NCBI RefSeq assembly: GCF_001888805.2
Contig: NZ_CP019113.1
Coordinates: forward strand, 2,356,001-2,420,000
Direction of reading: 5' to 3'
DNA from: Enterobacter sp. SA187
Lineage (GTDB): Bacteria; Pseudomonadota; Gammaproteobacteria; Enterobacterales; Enterobacteriaceae
DNA: 64,000 nucleotides
The notes beneath the pieces were generated by a model that was not told the DNA's origin, ran no database searches, and saw nothing but the letters and a program-made list of their open reading frames with translations. A program made the translations under genes and the position numbers. Below are positions 16,410-24,411 of the stretch, piece after piece. Position 1 is the first letter of the stretch. Every line of letters starts with the position of its first letter.

Positions 16410-18428
16410 ATGGAATCAATCGAACAACAACTTACAGAACTGCGAACCACGCTTCGCCATCATGAATACCTGTATCACGTGATGGACGCGCCGGAAGTGC
16501 CCGATGCCGAATACGATCGGCTGTTGCGTGAACTGCGTGAACTGGAAGCGCAGCATCCCGACCTGATCACCCCCGACTCGCCAACCCAGCGCGTGGGCGC
16601 CGCCCCTTTAAGCGCCTTTACCCAGATCCGCCACGAAGTGCCCATGCTGTCGCTGGACAACGTCTTTGATGAAGAGAGCTTTCTGGCTTTTAACAAACGC
16701 GTGCAGGATCGACTGAAAAGCACCGACGCGCTGAGCTATTGCTGCGAACTGAAGCTGGACGGCCTTGCGGTGAGTATTCTTTATGAGAACGGTGTGCTGA
16801 TCCGCGCTGCCACACGCGGCGACGGCACGACCGGTGAAGACATCACCACCAACGTACGCACCATCCGCGCCATTCCTCTGAAGCTGCACGGTGACAATAT
16901 TCCGGCGCGCCTCGAAGTGCGCGGCGAAGTGTTCCTCCCGCAGGCGGGATTTGAGAAGATCAACGAGGAAGCCCGGCGCACTGGCGGTAAAATTTTTGCC
17001 AACCCGCGTAACGCCGCCGCGGGCTCGCTGCGCCAGCTTGATCCGCGCATCACCGCCAAACGCCCGTTAACCTTCTTCTGCTACGGCGTCGGTATTCTGG
17101 AAGGCGGCGAACTACCGCGCAGCCATCTTGAACGGTTACAGCAGTTCAAACGCTGGGGACTGCCGGTCAGCGACCGTATCCGCATTTGCGACACGCCGCA
17201 GGCGGTGCTGGATTTTTATCACAAGGTCGAAGAAGACCGCCCGCAGCTGGGTTTCGATATTGACGGCGTGGTGATCAAGGTGGACTCGCTGGATCTCCAG
17301 GAGCAGCTCGGCTTTGTCGCCCGTGCGCCGCGCTGGGCGGTGGCCTTTAAATTCCCGGCCCAGGAGCAGATGACCTGGGTGCGCGATGTTGAATTCCAGG
17401 TGGGGCGTACCGGTGCCATCACGCCGGTGGCGCGTCTGGAGCCGGTGCATGTCGCGGGGGTGCTGGTCAGTAACGCCACGCTGCATAACGCCGATGAAAT
17501 TGCCCGCCTGGGGCTGAAAATCGGCGATAAAGTGGTGATCCGCCGCGCCGGGGATGTTATCCCGCAGGTGGTGAACGTCATTGAGTCGGAGCGTCCGGCG
17601 AATACCCGCGAAGTAGAATTCCCGACCCATTGCCCGGTCTGCGGCTCGGATGTGGAGCGCGTAGAAGGCGAAGCGGTAACCCGCTGTACCGGCGGCCTGA
17701 TCTGCGGCGCGCAGCGTAAAGAATCTCTTAAGCACTTTGTCTCGCGCCGTGCCATGGATGTCGACGGCATGGGCGATAAAATTATCGACCAGCTGGTGGA
17801 GAAAGAGTACGTCCATACGCCAGCGGATCTGTTCAGACTCACCGCCGGGAAACTCACCGGGCTGGATCGCATGGGGCCGAAATCCGCGCAGAATATCGTT
17901 AACGCGCTGGAAAAATCGAAAGAGACCACTTTTGCCCGTTTCCTGTACGCGCTGGGCATTCGTGAAGTGGGTGAAGCCACCGCCGCCGGGCTGGCAGCCT
18001 ATTTCGGCACGCTGGACGCGCTGATCGCCGCCTCCATCGACGAACTGCAAAAAGTGCCGGACGTCGGCATTGTGGTCGCCACCCATGTGCGTCACTTCCT
18101 GGATGAAGAGAGCAACAGGGACGTTATCCGCCAGCTGGTGGAAGAAGTGGGGATCCACTGGGCGGCACCTGTGGTGGTCAATGCCGAAGAAATCGACAGT
18201 CCGTTCGCCGGTAAAACCATCGTGCTGACCGGCAGCCTGAGCCAGATGTCACGTGATGATGCCAAAGCGGCGCTGCTGGCGCTGGGGGCGAAGGTTGCGG
18301 GCAGCGTATCGAAGAAAACCGATCTGGTGATCGCCGGCGAAGCTGCCGGATCGAAGCTGGCGAAGGCGCAGGAGTTGGGGATAGAGGTAATCGACGAGGC
18401 GGAGATGATCCGTTTATTGGGTGCGTGA
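16410..18428 (+). CDS. ligA: NAD-dependent DNA ligase LigA
   Basis: This essential ligase seals nicks in replication and repair using NAD+. The 672-residue protein contains the adenylation motif KLDGL with K115 as the AMP-accepting lysine, an OB fold, a four-cysteine zinc finger (CPVCGSDV, then CTGGLICGAQ), helix-hairpin-helix repeats and a C-terminal BRCT domain (FAGKTIVLTGSLSQ). The start MESIEQQLTELRTTLRHHEYLYHVMD is the conserved NAD-binding Ia domain. The long antisense frame over it is a shadow. The small gene ypeB begins two bases after the stop. Confidence 0.98.
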   Translation: MESIEQQLTELRTTLRHHEYLYHVMDAPEVPDAEYDRLLRELRELEAQHPDLITPDSPTQRVGAAPLSAFTQIRHEVPMLSLDNVFDEESFLAFNKRVQDRLKSTDALSYCCELKLDGLAVSILYENGVLIRAATRGDGTTGEDITTNVRTIRAIPLKLHGDNIPARLEVRGEVFLPQAGFEKINEEARRTGGKIFANPRNAAAGSLRQLDPRITAKRPLTFFCYGVGILEGGELPRSHLERLQQFKRWGLPVSDRIRICDTPQAVLDFYHKVEEDRPQLGFDIDGVVIKVDSLDLQEQLGFVARAPRWAVAFKFPAQEQMTWVRDVEFQVGRTGAITPVARLEPVHVAGVLVSNATLHNADEIARLGLKIGDKVVIRRAGDVIPQVVNVIESERPANTREVEFPTHCPVCGSDVERVEGEAVTRCTGGLICGAQRKESLKHFVSRRAMDVDGMGDKIIDQLVEKEYVHTPADLFRLTAGKLTGLDRMGPKSAQNIVNALEKSKETTFARFLYALGIREVGEATAAGLAAYFGTLDALIAASIDELQKVPDVGIVVATHVRHFLDEESNRDVIRQLVEEVGIHWAAPVVVNAEEIDSPFAGKTIVLTGSLSQMSRDDAKAALLALGAKVAGSVSKKTDLVIAGEAAGSKLAKAQELGIEVIDEAEMIRLLGA

Positions 18429-18429
18429 A

Positions 18430-18645
18430 ATGGATAAAGCGCAGCTGATTGAAATCGCCAATACCGAAATGCCCTTTGGGAAATACAAAGGGCGCAGGCT
18501 GATTGATTTACCGGAAGAGTATTTGCTGTGGTTTGCCCGTAAGGATGAATTCCCCGCCGGGCATCTTGGTCAGCTGATGGCATTCACCCTGCTGATCAAA
18601 ACCGAGGGGCTGACGCAGCTGGTACAGCCCCTGCGACGTCCTTAA
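18430..18645 (+). CDS. ypeB: DUF3820 family small protein YpeB
   Basis: This is a 71-residue protein of the DUF3820 family, of unknown function. It carries the family core MPFGKYKGRRLIDLPEEYLLWF, which recalls the fold appended to some exonuclease-like proteins. I chose ATG at 18430; a GTG at 18421 inside the ligA end would add three residues. One base separates it from the ligA stop, so it is probably cotranscribed with ligA. Its TAA overlaps the stop of the convergent yfeH by four bases. Confidence 0.9.
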   Translation: MDKAQLIEIANTEMPFGKYKGRRLIDLPEEYLLWFARKDEFPAGHLGQLMAFTLLIKTEGLTQLVQPLRRP

Positions 18646-19646
18646 CCCTGCGTGGCGTCGGAGGCGGCCGCCTCCTGCGCCTGCAACACTTCTGTCTGAT
18701 GCTTATAGCGTCGCGCCATCACCGCACAGACCATCAGCTGGATTTGGTGGAAAATCATCAGCGGTAACACCATCATGCCCACCGCCGACGCGGGGAAGAG
18801 AATGTTCGCCATCGGAATACCGTTGGCGAGACTTTTCTTCGAGCCGCAGAAAACAATAGTGATCTCATCAGCCTTGTTGAACCCGAAGCGGCGGGCGGCA
18901 AAGATATTGATGCCGATGATAATCGCCAGCAGCACAATGCTGACGACGACAATAAACAGCAGCGAGCCTGCGCCCACTTTATGCCAGATGCCGTTCACCA
19001 CGGCCTCGCTGAAGGCTGAATAGACCACCAGCAGGATCGACGTCTGGTCCGTTTTCGAAATCCATTTTTTATGCTTAGTCACAAAGCCTGCGGTCCACGG
19101 ACGCGACAGGTGGCCCAGCACGAACGGCAGCAGCAGTTGCAGCATAATTTTTCCTACCTGCTCAAGGCTGCCTTCCGCGCCATGCATATTCATCACCAGG
19201 CCCACCAGCAGCGGCGACAGGAAAATCCCCAGCAGACTCGACGCTGACGCCGAACAGACGGCCGCGGCCACGTTACCCCCGGCAAGGGAAGTAAAGGCAA
19301 TGGCGGACTGCACGGTGGCGGGCAGAATGCACAGATACAGAAAACCGGTGTATAGCTCCGGGCTGACGTTAACCGGCGCCCACCAGGCAAACAGGACGCC
19401 CAGTACCGGGAACACCACAAAGGTGCTGCACATCACCCACAGATGCAGCCGCCAGTGGCTGCCGCCGGCGATGATGGCTTCGCGGGAGAGTTTTGCGCCA
19501 TGCATAAAGAACAGCAGGGCGATGGCGGCGGTCGTCAGTCCCTCAAAAAAGGGCACAAAGCCACCGCGCGCCGGGAAGAACGACGCCAGTAATACCACCG
19601 CCACCAGCGTTAAGGTGAAGGGATCGAGAATGCGGAAAATTTTCAT
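18642..19646 (-). CDS. yfeH: Bile acid:sodium symporter (BASS) family protein YfeH
   Basis: This is an inner-membrane transporter of the SBF-like/BASS family; the substrate is not established. The 334-residue protein has about ten hydrophobic segments and the conserved ILPATVQSAIAFTSLAGGNVAAA and FCGSKKSLANG signatures. The ATG at 19646 has AGGAGT at a good distance and gives the start MKIFRILDPFTLTL as in E. coli; an upstream in-frame start at 19715 would add 23 residues. The gene is convergent with ypeB, with stops overlapping. E. coli has further genes (yfeR, yfeN) between here and xap that are absent. Confidence 0.93.
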   Translation of the reverse strand: MKIFRILDPFTLTLVAVVLLASFFPARGGFVPFFEGLTTAAIALLFFMHGAKLSREAIIAGGSHWRLHLWVMCSTFVVFPVLGVLFAWWAPVNVSPELYTGFLYLCILPATVQSAIAFTSLAGGNVAAAVCSASASSLLGIFLSPLLVGLVMNMHGAEGSLEQVGKIMLQLLLPFVLGHLSRPWTAGFVTKHKKWISKTDQTSILLVVYSAFSEAVVNGIWHKVGAGSLLFIVVVSIVLLAIIIGINIFAARRFGFNKADEITIVFCGSKKSLANGIPMANILFPASAVGMMVLPLMIFHQIQLMVCAVMARRYKHQTEVLQAQEAAASDATQG

Positions 19647-19827
19647 AAACACTCCTGAAGTCAGTATCGTTATTCTGCGTTTTTCTCTCTGCGAAATAAA
19701 AGTCATTTCTGTCATTCATTTATGAAACAGATAGGTTAAGGATCCGATACGTGCAATTCAGAAGAGTAAAAAAGGCAGGGCGGGGGAAAGGCCCGGCGGA
19801 AAGCCGGAGCCAGATGCAGTTGCGCGG

Positions 19828-20172
19828 TTAAATATAAATATCGATCTTGTGGTCGTCAGACGGGTTGTTGACGCCTTCGGCCTGGGTCAGCTGTTTTTGC
19901 TCTTGTTTCTTTTCCGCTTCTTTGGCCTGCTCGTTTTGCAGCTGCGCCAGCTGCGCCTGGAGCATCTGGATCTGCGCGCGGATCTGCTCCTGCTGCTTTT
20001 GCTTTTCTTCGACAGTGCCTGAGCCGTTCGCCACTTCTTTCAGCTGCGCGGTCAGTTTGTTGATTTTCTGCGTCAGACGGCTGATCTGCGCCGCGGTGTC
20101 GTTCCCTGCGCTGGACGAGCCAGCGCTGCCGCCGGTTTGCACTGACGGGGTGGTCGTCGAGATGGTGGTCAT
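19828..20172 (-). CDS. FlxA-like coiled-coil protein
   Basis: This is a 114-residue hydrophilic protein of the FlxA-like type. The first 30 residues are Ser/Thr/Gly rich, and residues 33-100 form a strong coiled coil (ISRLTQKINKLTAQL, then QAQLAQLQNEQAKEAEKK). The ATG at 20172 has AAGGAG six bases upstream; a start at 20193 would add seven residues and lies before that ribosome site. E. coli flxA is a FliA-dependent gene in a cryptic prophage. Here the homologue stands alone at a chromosomal site, with a sigma-28 promoter 31 bases upstream. A role linked to flagella is inferred from the promoter only. Confidence 0.82.
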   Translation of the reverse strand: MTTISTTTPSVQTGGSAGSSSAGNDTAAQISRLTQKINKLTAQLKEVANGSGTVEEKQKQQEQIRAQIQMLQAQLAQLQNEQAKEAEKKQEQKQLTQAEGVNNPSDDHKIDIYI

Positions 20173-20202
20173 GATGAACTCCTTGTTTGCCATAAAATTG
20201 TT

Positions 20203-20229
20203 TTATCGGCATTTTTCAGCAGAGCTTGA
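20203..20229 (-). promoter_or_regulatory. Sigma-28 (FliA) promoter of the FlxA-like gene
   Basis: On the minus strand the exact sigma-28 -10 element GCCGATAA lies at 20210-20203. Eleven bases upstream is TCAAGCTC (20229-20222), matching five of eight positions of the -35 consensus TAAAGTTT. The N11 spacing is exactly that of FliA promoters. The predicted transcript would start about 25 bases before the ATG. Confidence 0.8.
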
Positions 20230-20420
20230 GACTCGCACTCTTTACCATTGCCAGCGTAAATAATTCTGAGGACATTTTGCTGACCCCCGCCATTGATACA
20301 GAGGCGCTATCAATAGGCACCGAAAAGTGTATTGGTCAGGAAAGCCGATGACTCGTTATAAAGCCAGAGTACCCGCGGAACCCTCTCCGCATGGCAATAC
20401 ATAACGATTAAGGACGCGCC

Positions 20421-21254
20421 ATGACCTCTTCGCATTTTTCAGATCATCCTTTTACCTGTGCTGACATCATCCGCGCACGCAAACCCAACTTCACCCCACG
20501 CGTGGCCTTTATTTTAGGTTCCGGGCTGGGCGCGCTGGCGGATCAGATTCAGGATGCGGTAGCCATCTCTTATGAAGACTTACCGGGCTTCCCGGTCAGC
20601 ACCGTCCACGGTCACGCGGGAGAGCTGGTGCTCGGTACGCTGGCGGGCGTACCGGTAGCCTGTATGAAAGGCCGCGGACACTTTTATGAAGGCCGCGGCA
20701 TGACGGTGATGACCGATGCGGTACGTACCTTTAAGCTGCTGGGCTGCGAACTGCTGTTCTGTACCAATGCTGCCGGATCGCTGCGTCCGGAAGTCGGGCC
20801 GGGCAGTCTTGTCGCCCTTTCAGATCACATCAACACTATGCCGGGATCGCCGCTGTGCGGGCCGAACGATGACCGCTTCGGCGAACGGTTTTTCTCCCTG
20901 GCGAACGCCTATGACGCGGATTACCGCGCGCTGCTGCACACCGTGGCGCAGGAAGCGGGTTTCCCGCTCAGTGAAGGAGTGTTCGTCTCTTACTCCGGCC
21001 CGAACTTCGAAACGGCGGCGGAGATCCGTATGATGCAGATTATCGGCGGCGATGTGGTGGGCATGTCCGTGGTGCCGGAAGTCATTTCCGCCCGCCATTG
21101 CGGAATGAAAGTGGTGGCGGTGTCGGCCATCACCAACCTGGCGGAAGGGCTGGGGGAGGTGAAGCTTTCTCATGCGCAGACTCTCGCGGCGGCGGAGCTG
21201 TCCCGCCAGAACTTCATCGACCTGATTTGCGGTTTCCTGCGCAAGCTGGCCTGA
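20421..21254 (+). CDS. xapA: Purine nucleoside phosphorylase II (xanthosine phosphorylase) XapA
   Basis: XapA cleaves xanthosine, inosine and guanosine by phosphorolysis. It has 277 residues, the same as E. coli, with ILGSGLGALA near the N-terminus, HGHAGELVLG, CTNAAGSLRPEVG and the purine-binding/tyrosine region FVSYSGPNFETAAEIRMM. AAGGA precedes the ATG. It is the first gene of xapA-xapB with the regulator xapR following; in E. coli expression needs XapR plus xanthosine. Confidence 0.95.
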   Translation: MTSSHFSDHPFTCADIIRARKPNFTPRVAFILGSGLGALADQIQDAVAISYEDLPGFPVSTVHGHAGELVLGTLAGVPVACMKGRGHFYEGRGMTVMTDAVRTFKLLGCELLFCTNAAGSLRPEVGPGSLVALSDHINTMPGSPLCGPNDDRFGERFFSLANAYDADYRALLHTVAQEAGFPLSEGVFVSYSGPNFETAAEIRMMQIIGGDVVGMSVVPEVISARHCGMKVVAVSAITNLAEGLGEVKLSHAQTLAAAELSRQNFIDLICGFLRKLA

Positions 21255-21315
21255 TAATCACACCTACCGCTCCGCTGGCCGGGGCGGTTTGTCCTTCTGC
21301 GACAAGGAAAAGACT

Positions 21316-22575
21316 ATGGGGATCACGGTTCGCTTAAAAATCATGTCGTTTTTGCAGTATTTCATCTGGGGAAGCTGGCTGGTGACCCTCGGTTCGTACA
21401 TGATCAATACCCTGCATTTTACCGGCGCAAATGTGGGGATGGTCTACAGCTCGAAAGGGCTGGCGGCCATTATCATGCCGGGCATTATGGGGATCATCGC
21501 CGATAAATGGCTGCGGGCGGAGCGGGCTTACCTGCTGTGCCATCTGGTGTGCGCCGGGGCGATGTTTTACGCCGCCAGCGTCAGTACGCCGGATCTGATG
21601 TTCTGGGTGATGCTGGTCAACGCGATGGCCTTTATGCCGACCATTGCGCTGTCGAACAGTATTTCTTACTCGTGTCTTGCGCAGGCAGGGCTGGATACGG
21701 TCAGCCATTTTCCGCCGATCCGCGTTTACGGCACAGTGGGCTTTATTATCGCCATGTGGACGGTCAGCCTGATGGATCTGGAACTGAGCAGCGCCCAGCT
21801 CTATATCGCCTCTGCTTCATCACTGTGCCTTGCGGTCTACTCCTTAACGCTGCCCAGAATCCCGACGGTGGCGAAAAAAGTGTCGCAGTCGTGGAGCAGT
21901 AAGCTCGGCCTTGATGCTTTTGTGTTGTTCAAAAATCCCCGTATGGCGGTGTTTTTTCTCTTTGCCATGCTGCTGGGCGCGGTGCTGCAAATCACTAACG
22001 TGTTTGGCAATCCCTTCCTGCATGACTTTGCCCGCCAGCCGGAGTTTGCCGACAGCCTGGTGGTGAGATACCCGTCGATTTTGTTGTCTGTATCGCAAAT
22101 GGCAGAGATCGGTTTTATCCTCACCATCCCGTTTTTTCTGCGGCGTTACGGCATAAAAACGGTGATGCTGATGAGCATGGTGGCGTGGATGCTGCGCTTT
22201 GGGCTGTTCGCCTTTGGCGATCCGTCGCCGTTCGGCTGTATGCTGCTGCTGATGTCGATGATTGTTTACGGCTGCGCTTTTGATTTCTTCAACATTTCCG
22301 GTTCGGTGTTTGTTGAGCAGGAGGTCAGTTCAGAGATCCGCGCCAGCGCGCAGGGCCTGTTTATGACCATGGTCAACGGCGTCGGTGCGTATGTCGGCTC
22401 AATCCTGAGCGGGCTGGCGGTGGATTATTTTTCCGTTGATGGCGTGAAGGACTGGCAGACCATCTGGCTGGTGTTTGCTGGCTATGCCCTGGCGCTGGCG
22501 GTGATCTTTTATTTCGCCTTTAACTATAAACATCAACCTGATAAGCGCGCAGATGTGGTACGTTCAGAGGTTTAA
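21316..22575 (+). CDS. xapB: Xanthosine permease XapB
   Basis: This is a nucleoside:proton symporter of the NupG/XapB family in the inner membrane. The 419-residue protein has about 12 membrane spans and the family signatures FLQYFIWGSWLVTLGSYM and GCAFDFFNISGSVFVEQE. The ATG at 21316 (MGITVRLKIMSFLQ) follows AAGGAAAAG; the frame is open from an ATG at 21289, which would add nine residues. It lies 61 bases after xapA and 25 bases before xapR, so the three genes look like one locus for xanthosine use. Confidence 0.94.
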   Translation: MGITVRLKIMSFLQYFIWGSWLVTLGSYMINTLHFTGANVGMVYSSKGLAAIIMPGIMGIIADKWLRAERAYLLCHLVCAGAMFYAASVSTPDLMFWVMLVNAMAFMPTIALSNSISYSCLAQAGLDTVSHFPPIRVYGTVGFIIAMWTVSLMDLELSSAQLYIASASSLCLAVYSLTLPRIPTVAKKVSQSWSSKLGLDAFVLFKNPRMAVFFLFAMLLGAVLQITNVFGNPFLHDFARQPEFADSLVVRYPSILLSVSQMAEIGFILTIPFFLRRYGIKTVMLMSMVAWMLRFGLFAFGDPSPFGCMLLLMSMIVYGCAFDFFNISGSVFVEQEVSSEIRASAQGLFMTMVNGVGAYVGSILSGLAVDYFSVDGVKDWQTIWLVFAGYALALAVIFYFAFNYKHQPDKRADVVRSEV

Positions 22576-22600
22576 TGATCCTCGCAGGCGTGCGAATCTG

Positions 22601-23491
22601 ATGGAACCGCTGTACAAAATCGACCTGAAACTGCTGCGCTATTTTCTGGCTGTGGCAGAAGAACTGCACTTCGGGCGGGCTGCGGCCCGCCTTAACATGT
22701 CGCAGCCGCCCCTGAGTTTTCACATCAAAGACCTGGAAAACCAGCTGGGGACGCAGCTGTTTGTCCGCCATTCCCGCAGCGTGGTGTTAACCCATGCGGG
22801 AAAGATTTTGCTGGAGGAGTCGCGCCGTCTGCTGAGTAACGTCAACCAGGCGCTGGCGCGGGTGGAGCAGATCGGGCGAGGCGAGGCAGGGCGCATAGAG
22901 TTGGGCGTGGTGGGCACGGCGCTGTGGAGCGGCATGCGTAACGTCCTGTATCGCTTTCTGAAGGACAATCCGGACGTCGAGGTGCGGTTTCGTGAGAAAT
23001 CACCCGGAAGGCAGCAGACGCTGCTGGAGCGGCGGGAACTGGATGCCGGTATCTGGCGGATGGCGCAGGATCTGCCCGCCGGGCTGACCCGCCAGCGGGT
23101 GCAGCAGGCGGCGTTTCTGGTGGCGATGCCGGATGAGCATCCGCTGACGGCCCGCTCATCCATTCCGCTGTCGCTATTGCGCGATGAACATTTTGTCACG
23201 CTGCCGTCGGTGCATTCTGACTGGGCGTTCCTGCAACGGGTCTGCCAGCGGGCGGGATTTTCACCGGTGATCGTGCGCGAAGCGGTGGAGCCGCAAACAG
23301 TGCTGGCGATGATCAGCATGGGGATGGGCATCACCCTGATGGCGGACAGCTACGCGCAAATGCAGTGGCCCGGCGTGGCATTTCGCCCGCTCGAAGAACG
23401 TATTCCCGCGGATTTGTATGTGGTGTATGAGGAAAAACAGGTGACGCCGGTGTTAGCGGGTTTACTGGCGGCGCTGACGCATCAAGCGTAA
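22601..23491 (+). CDS. xapR: LysR-type activator XapR
   Basis: This is the transcriptional activator of xapAB. The 296-residue protein has the LysR helix-turn-helix at residues 13-60 (LLRYFLAVAEELHFGRAAARLNMSQPPLS) and a C-terminal effector-binding domain. The ATG at 22601 gives MEPLYKIDLKLLRYF, matching the start I recall for E. coli XapR (294 residues); an upstream start at 22553 would overlap xapB. It is followed by REP elements and then the tRNA operon on the other strand. Confidence 0.93.
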   Translation: MEPLYKIDLKLLRYFLAVAEELHFGRAAARLNMSQPPLSFHIKDLENQLGTQLFVRHSRSVVLTHAGKILLEESRRLLSNVNQALARVEQIGRGEAGRIELGVVGTALWSGMRNVLYRFLKDNPDVEVRFREKSPGRQQTLLERRELDAGIWRMAQDLPAGLTRQRVQQAAFLVAMPDEHPLTARSSIPLSLLRDEHFVTLPSVHSDWAFLQRVCQRAGFSPVIVREAVEPQTVLAMISMGMGITLMADSYAQMQWPGVAFRPLEERIPADLYVVYEEKQVTPVLAGLLAALTHQA

Positions 23492-23495
23492 CTCA

Positions 23496-23570
23496 TGCCC
23501 GGCAGCGCAGGCTTGCCGGGCATGGGCGCGGTTGGATCTTGTAGGCCGGGTAAGCGCAGCGCCACCCGGC
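23496..23570. repeat. REP pair after xapR
   Basis: Two REP palindromes lie at 23496-23522 (tgcccggcagcgc then ttgccgggca) and 23545-23570 (gccgggtaagcg then gccacccggc). They separate xapR from the end of the convergent tRNA operon. Confidence 0.72.
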
Positions 23571-23575
23571 AAAAA

Positions 23576-23788
23576 ACGCATAGCAAAAAGGCGCCTTTAG
23601 GGCGCCTTTCCACATTGGTGGGTCGTGCAGGATGACTCGCTTCGCTCGCCCTTCGGGCCGTCGCCGCCAGCGGCTCCGTTGTCTCGCTTCGCTCGACCCG
23701 AACCTGCGGCAGGTTCTCATCCTGCATTTCACGCATAGCAAAAAGGCGCCTTTAGGGCGCCTTTCCACATTGGTGGGTCGTGCAGGAT
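23576..23788. repeat. 58-bp direct repeat of the tRNA-Lys 3' end plus terminator, with structured spacer
   Basis: A 58-base sequence occurs identically at 23576-23633 and 23731-23788. It contains the last 18 bases of tRNA-Lys (CCA end and half of the T arm) and the downstream GGCGCC terminator hairpin. The 97-base spacer holds 13-base direct repeats ctcgcttcgctcg (23636-23648 and 23683-23695), a 15-base palindrome aacctgcggcaggtt (23701-23715), and 10-base inverted arms tgcaggatga/tcatcctgca (23626-23635 and 23717-23726). Part of the spacer again resembles the tRNA T arm (cgaacctgcg). It looks like a degraded tandem tRNA-Lys copy carrying a small palindromic insertion. Confidence 0.85.
23739..23764 (-). 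terminator. Terminator of the valUXY-lysV-like tRNA operon
   Basis: On the minus strand the stem GGCGCC/GGCGCC is preceded by AAA and followed by TTTTT, seven bases past the tRNA-Lys CCA end. An identical second copy lies at 23584-23609, so transcription meets two terminators in a row. Confidence 0.85.
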
Positions 23789-23846
23789 TCGAACCTGCGA
23801 CCAATTGATTAAAAGTCAACTGCTCTACCAACTGAGCTAACGACCC
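23771..23846 (-). tRNA. tRNA-Lys (anticodon TTT)
   Basis: A 76-base cloverleaf on the minus strand begins GGGTCGTTAGCTCAG and ends with an encoded CCA. The anticodon loop reads CTTTTAA, giving UUU for Lys. It corresponds by position to lysV, the last gene of the valU-valX-valY-lysV operon of E. coli. Confidence 0.96.
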
Positions 23847-23850
23847 GAAA

Positions 23851-23926
23851 TGGTGGGTGATGACGGGCTCGAACCGCCGACCCCCTCCGTGTAAAGGAGA
23901 TGCTCTACCAACTGAGCTAATCACCC
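23851..23926 (-). tRNA. tRNA-Val (anticodon TAC), third of three
   Basis: A 76-base cloverleaf on the minus strand begins GGGTGATTAGCTCAG, with anticodon loop TTTACAC (UAC, Val) and encoded CCA. It is identical to the other two copies upstream and only four bases from tRNA-Lys, so the two mature from one transcript. Confidence 0.96.
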
Positions 23927-23957
23927 ATTTCGGTACTGCTGTTGATAAGGTGAGATA

Positions 23958-24033
23958 TGGTGGGTGATGACGGGCTCGAACCGCCGACCCCCTCCGTGTA
24001 AAGGAGATGCTCTACCAACTGAGCTAATCACCC
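23958..24033 (-). tRNA. tRNA-Val (anticodon TAC), second of three
   Basis: This is a second identical 76-base tRNA-Val with encoded CCA on the minus strand, 31 bases from the third copy. Confidence 0.96.
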
Positions 24034-24078
24034 CACGTCTCAAGTCTTATCTGCACTGCGGGTCTACCTTTAAGTAGA

Positions 24079-24154
24079 TGGTGGGTGATGACGGGCTCGA
24101 ACCGCCGACCCCCTCCGTGTAAAGGAGATGCTCTACCAACTGAGCTAATCACCC
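24079..24154 (-). tRNA. tRNA-Val (anticodon TAC), first of three
   Basis: This is the promoter-proximal 76-base tRNA-Val with encoded CCA on the minus strand, 45 bases from the second copy. It is about 18 bases downstream of the -10 box. Confidence 0.96.
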
Positions 24155-24171
24155 CCGCTGTGTGGAGTCGC

Positions 24172-24199
24172 ATTATAGGGAGAGTTGAAAATGAGTCAA
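24172..24199 (-). promoter_or_regulatory. Sigma-70 promoter of the tRNA-Val/Lys operon
   Basis: On the minus strand TTGACT (24199-24194) and TATAAT (24177-24172) are 16 bases apart, followed by the GC-rich discriminator GCGACTCC typical of stringently controlled tRNA promoters. It diverges from gltX, linking tRNA and aminoacyl-tRNA synthetase expression as in E. coli. Confidence 0.85.
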
Positions 24200-24319
24200 C
24201 GCCTTTTCTAAAGATTTTGTTTGTTCGTCGTAAAATTAAACAACGTGGCGACAAAGCCTGCATTCGCGCATGATTTCTCAACAAAAAACGGATTTGCCGC
24301 GCCCATGGCGGTAACAACA

Positions 24320-24347
24320 TTGAGGAATCAGCCTGGAGTGATAGAAT
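24320..24347 (+). promoter_or_regulatory. Candidate gltX promoter
   Basis: TTGAGG (24320-24325) and TAGAAT (24342-24347) are separated by 16 bases, about 65 bases upstream of the gltX ATG. Both boxes match four or five of six consensus positions. Other promoters may exist. Confidence 0.5.
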
Positions 24348-24411
24348 ATTGCCCACTCGATTTTCCAGGACTTGCCGGTTATCGGCATCTTTATCAACGT
24401 AAGGCCAATTC

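Noticed and set aside
17136..18158. 340-codon frame antisense to ligA
   Set aside because: Shadow of a certain, conserved gene in a GC-rich region.
24079..24154. Prophage or island attachment at the tRNA genes
   Set aside because: No integrase, no displaced att repeat and normal core genes on both sides.
24379..24386. Second GCCGATAA on the minus strand near gltX, a possible sigma-28 -10
   Set aside because: No -35 match at the N11 position and no gene in the right direction except the tRNA operon, which has its own promoter.
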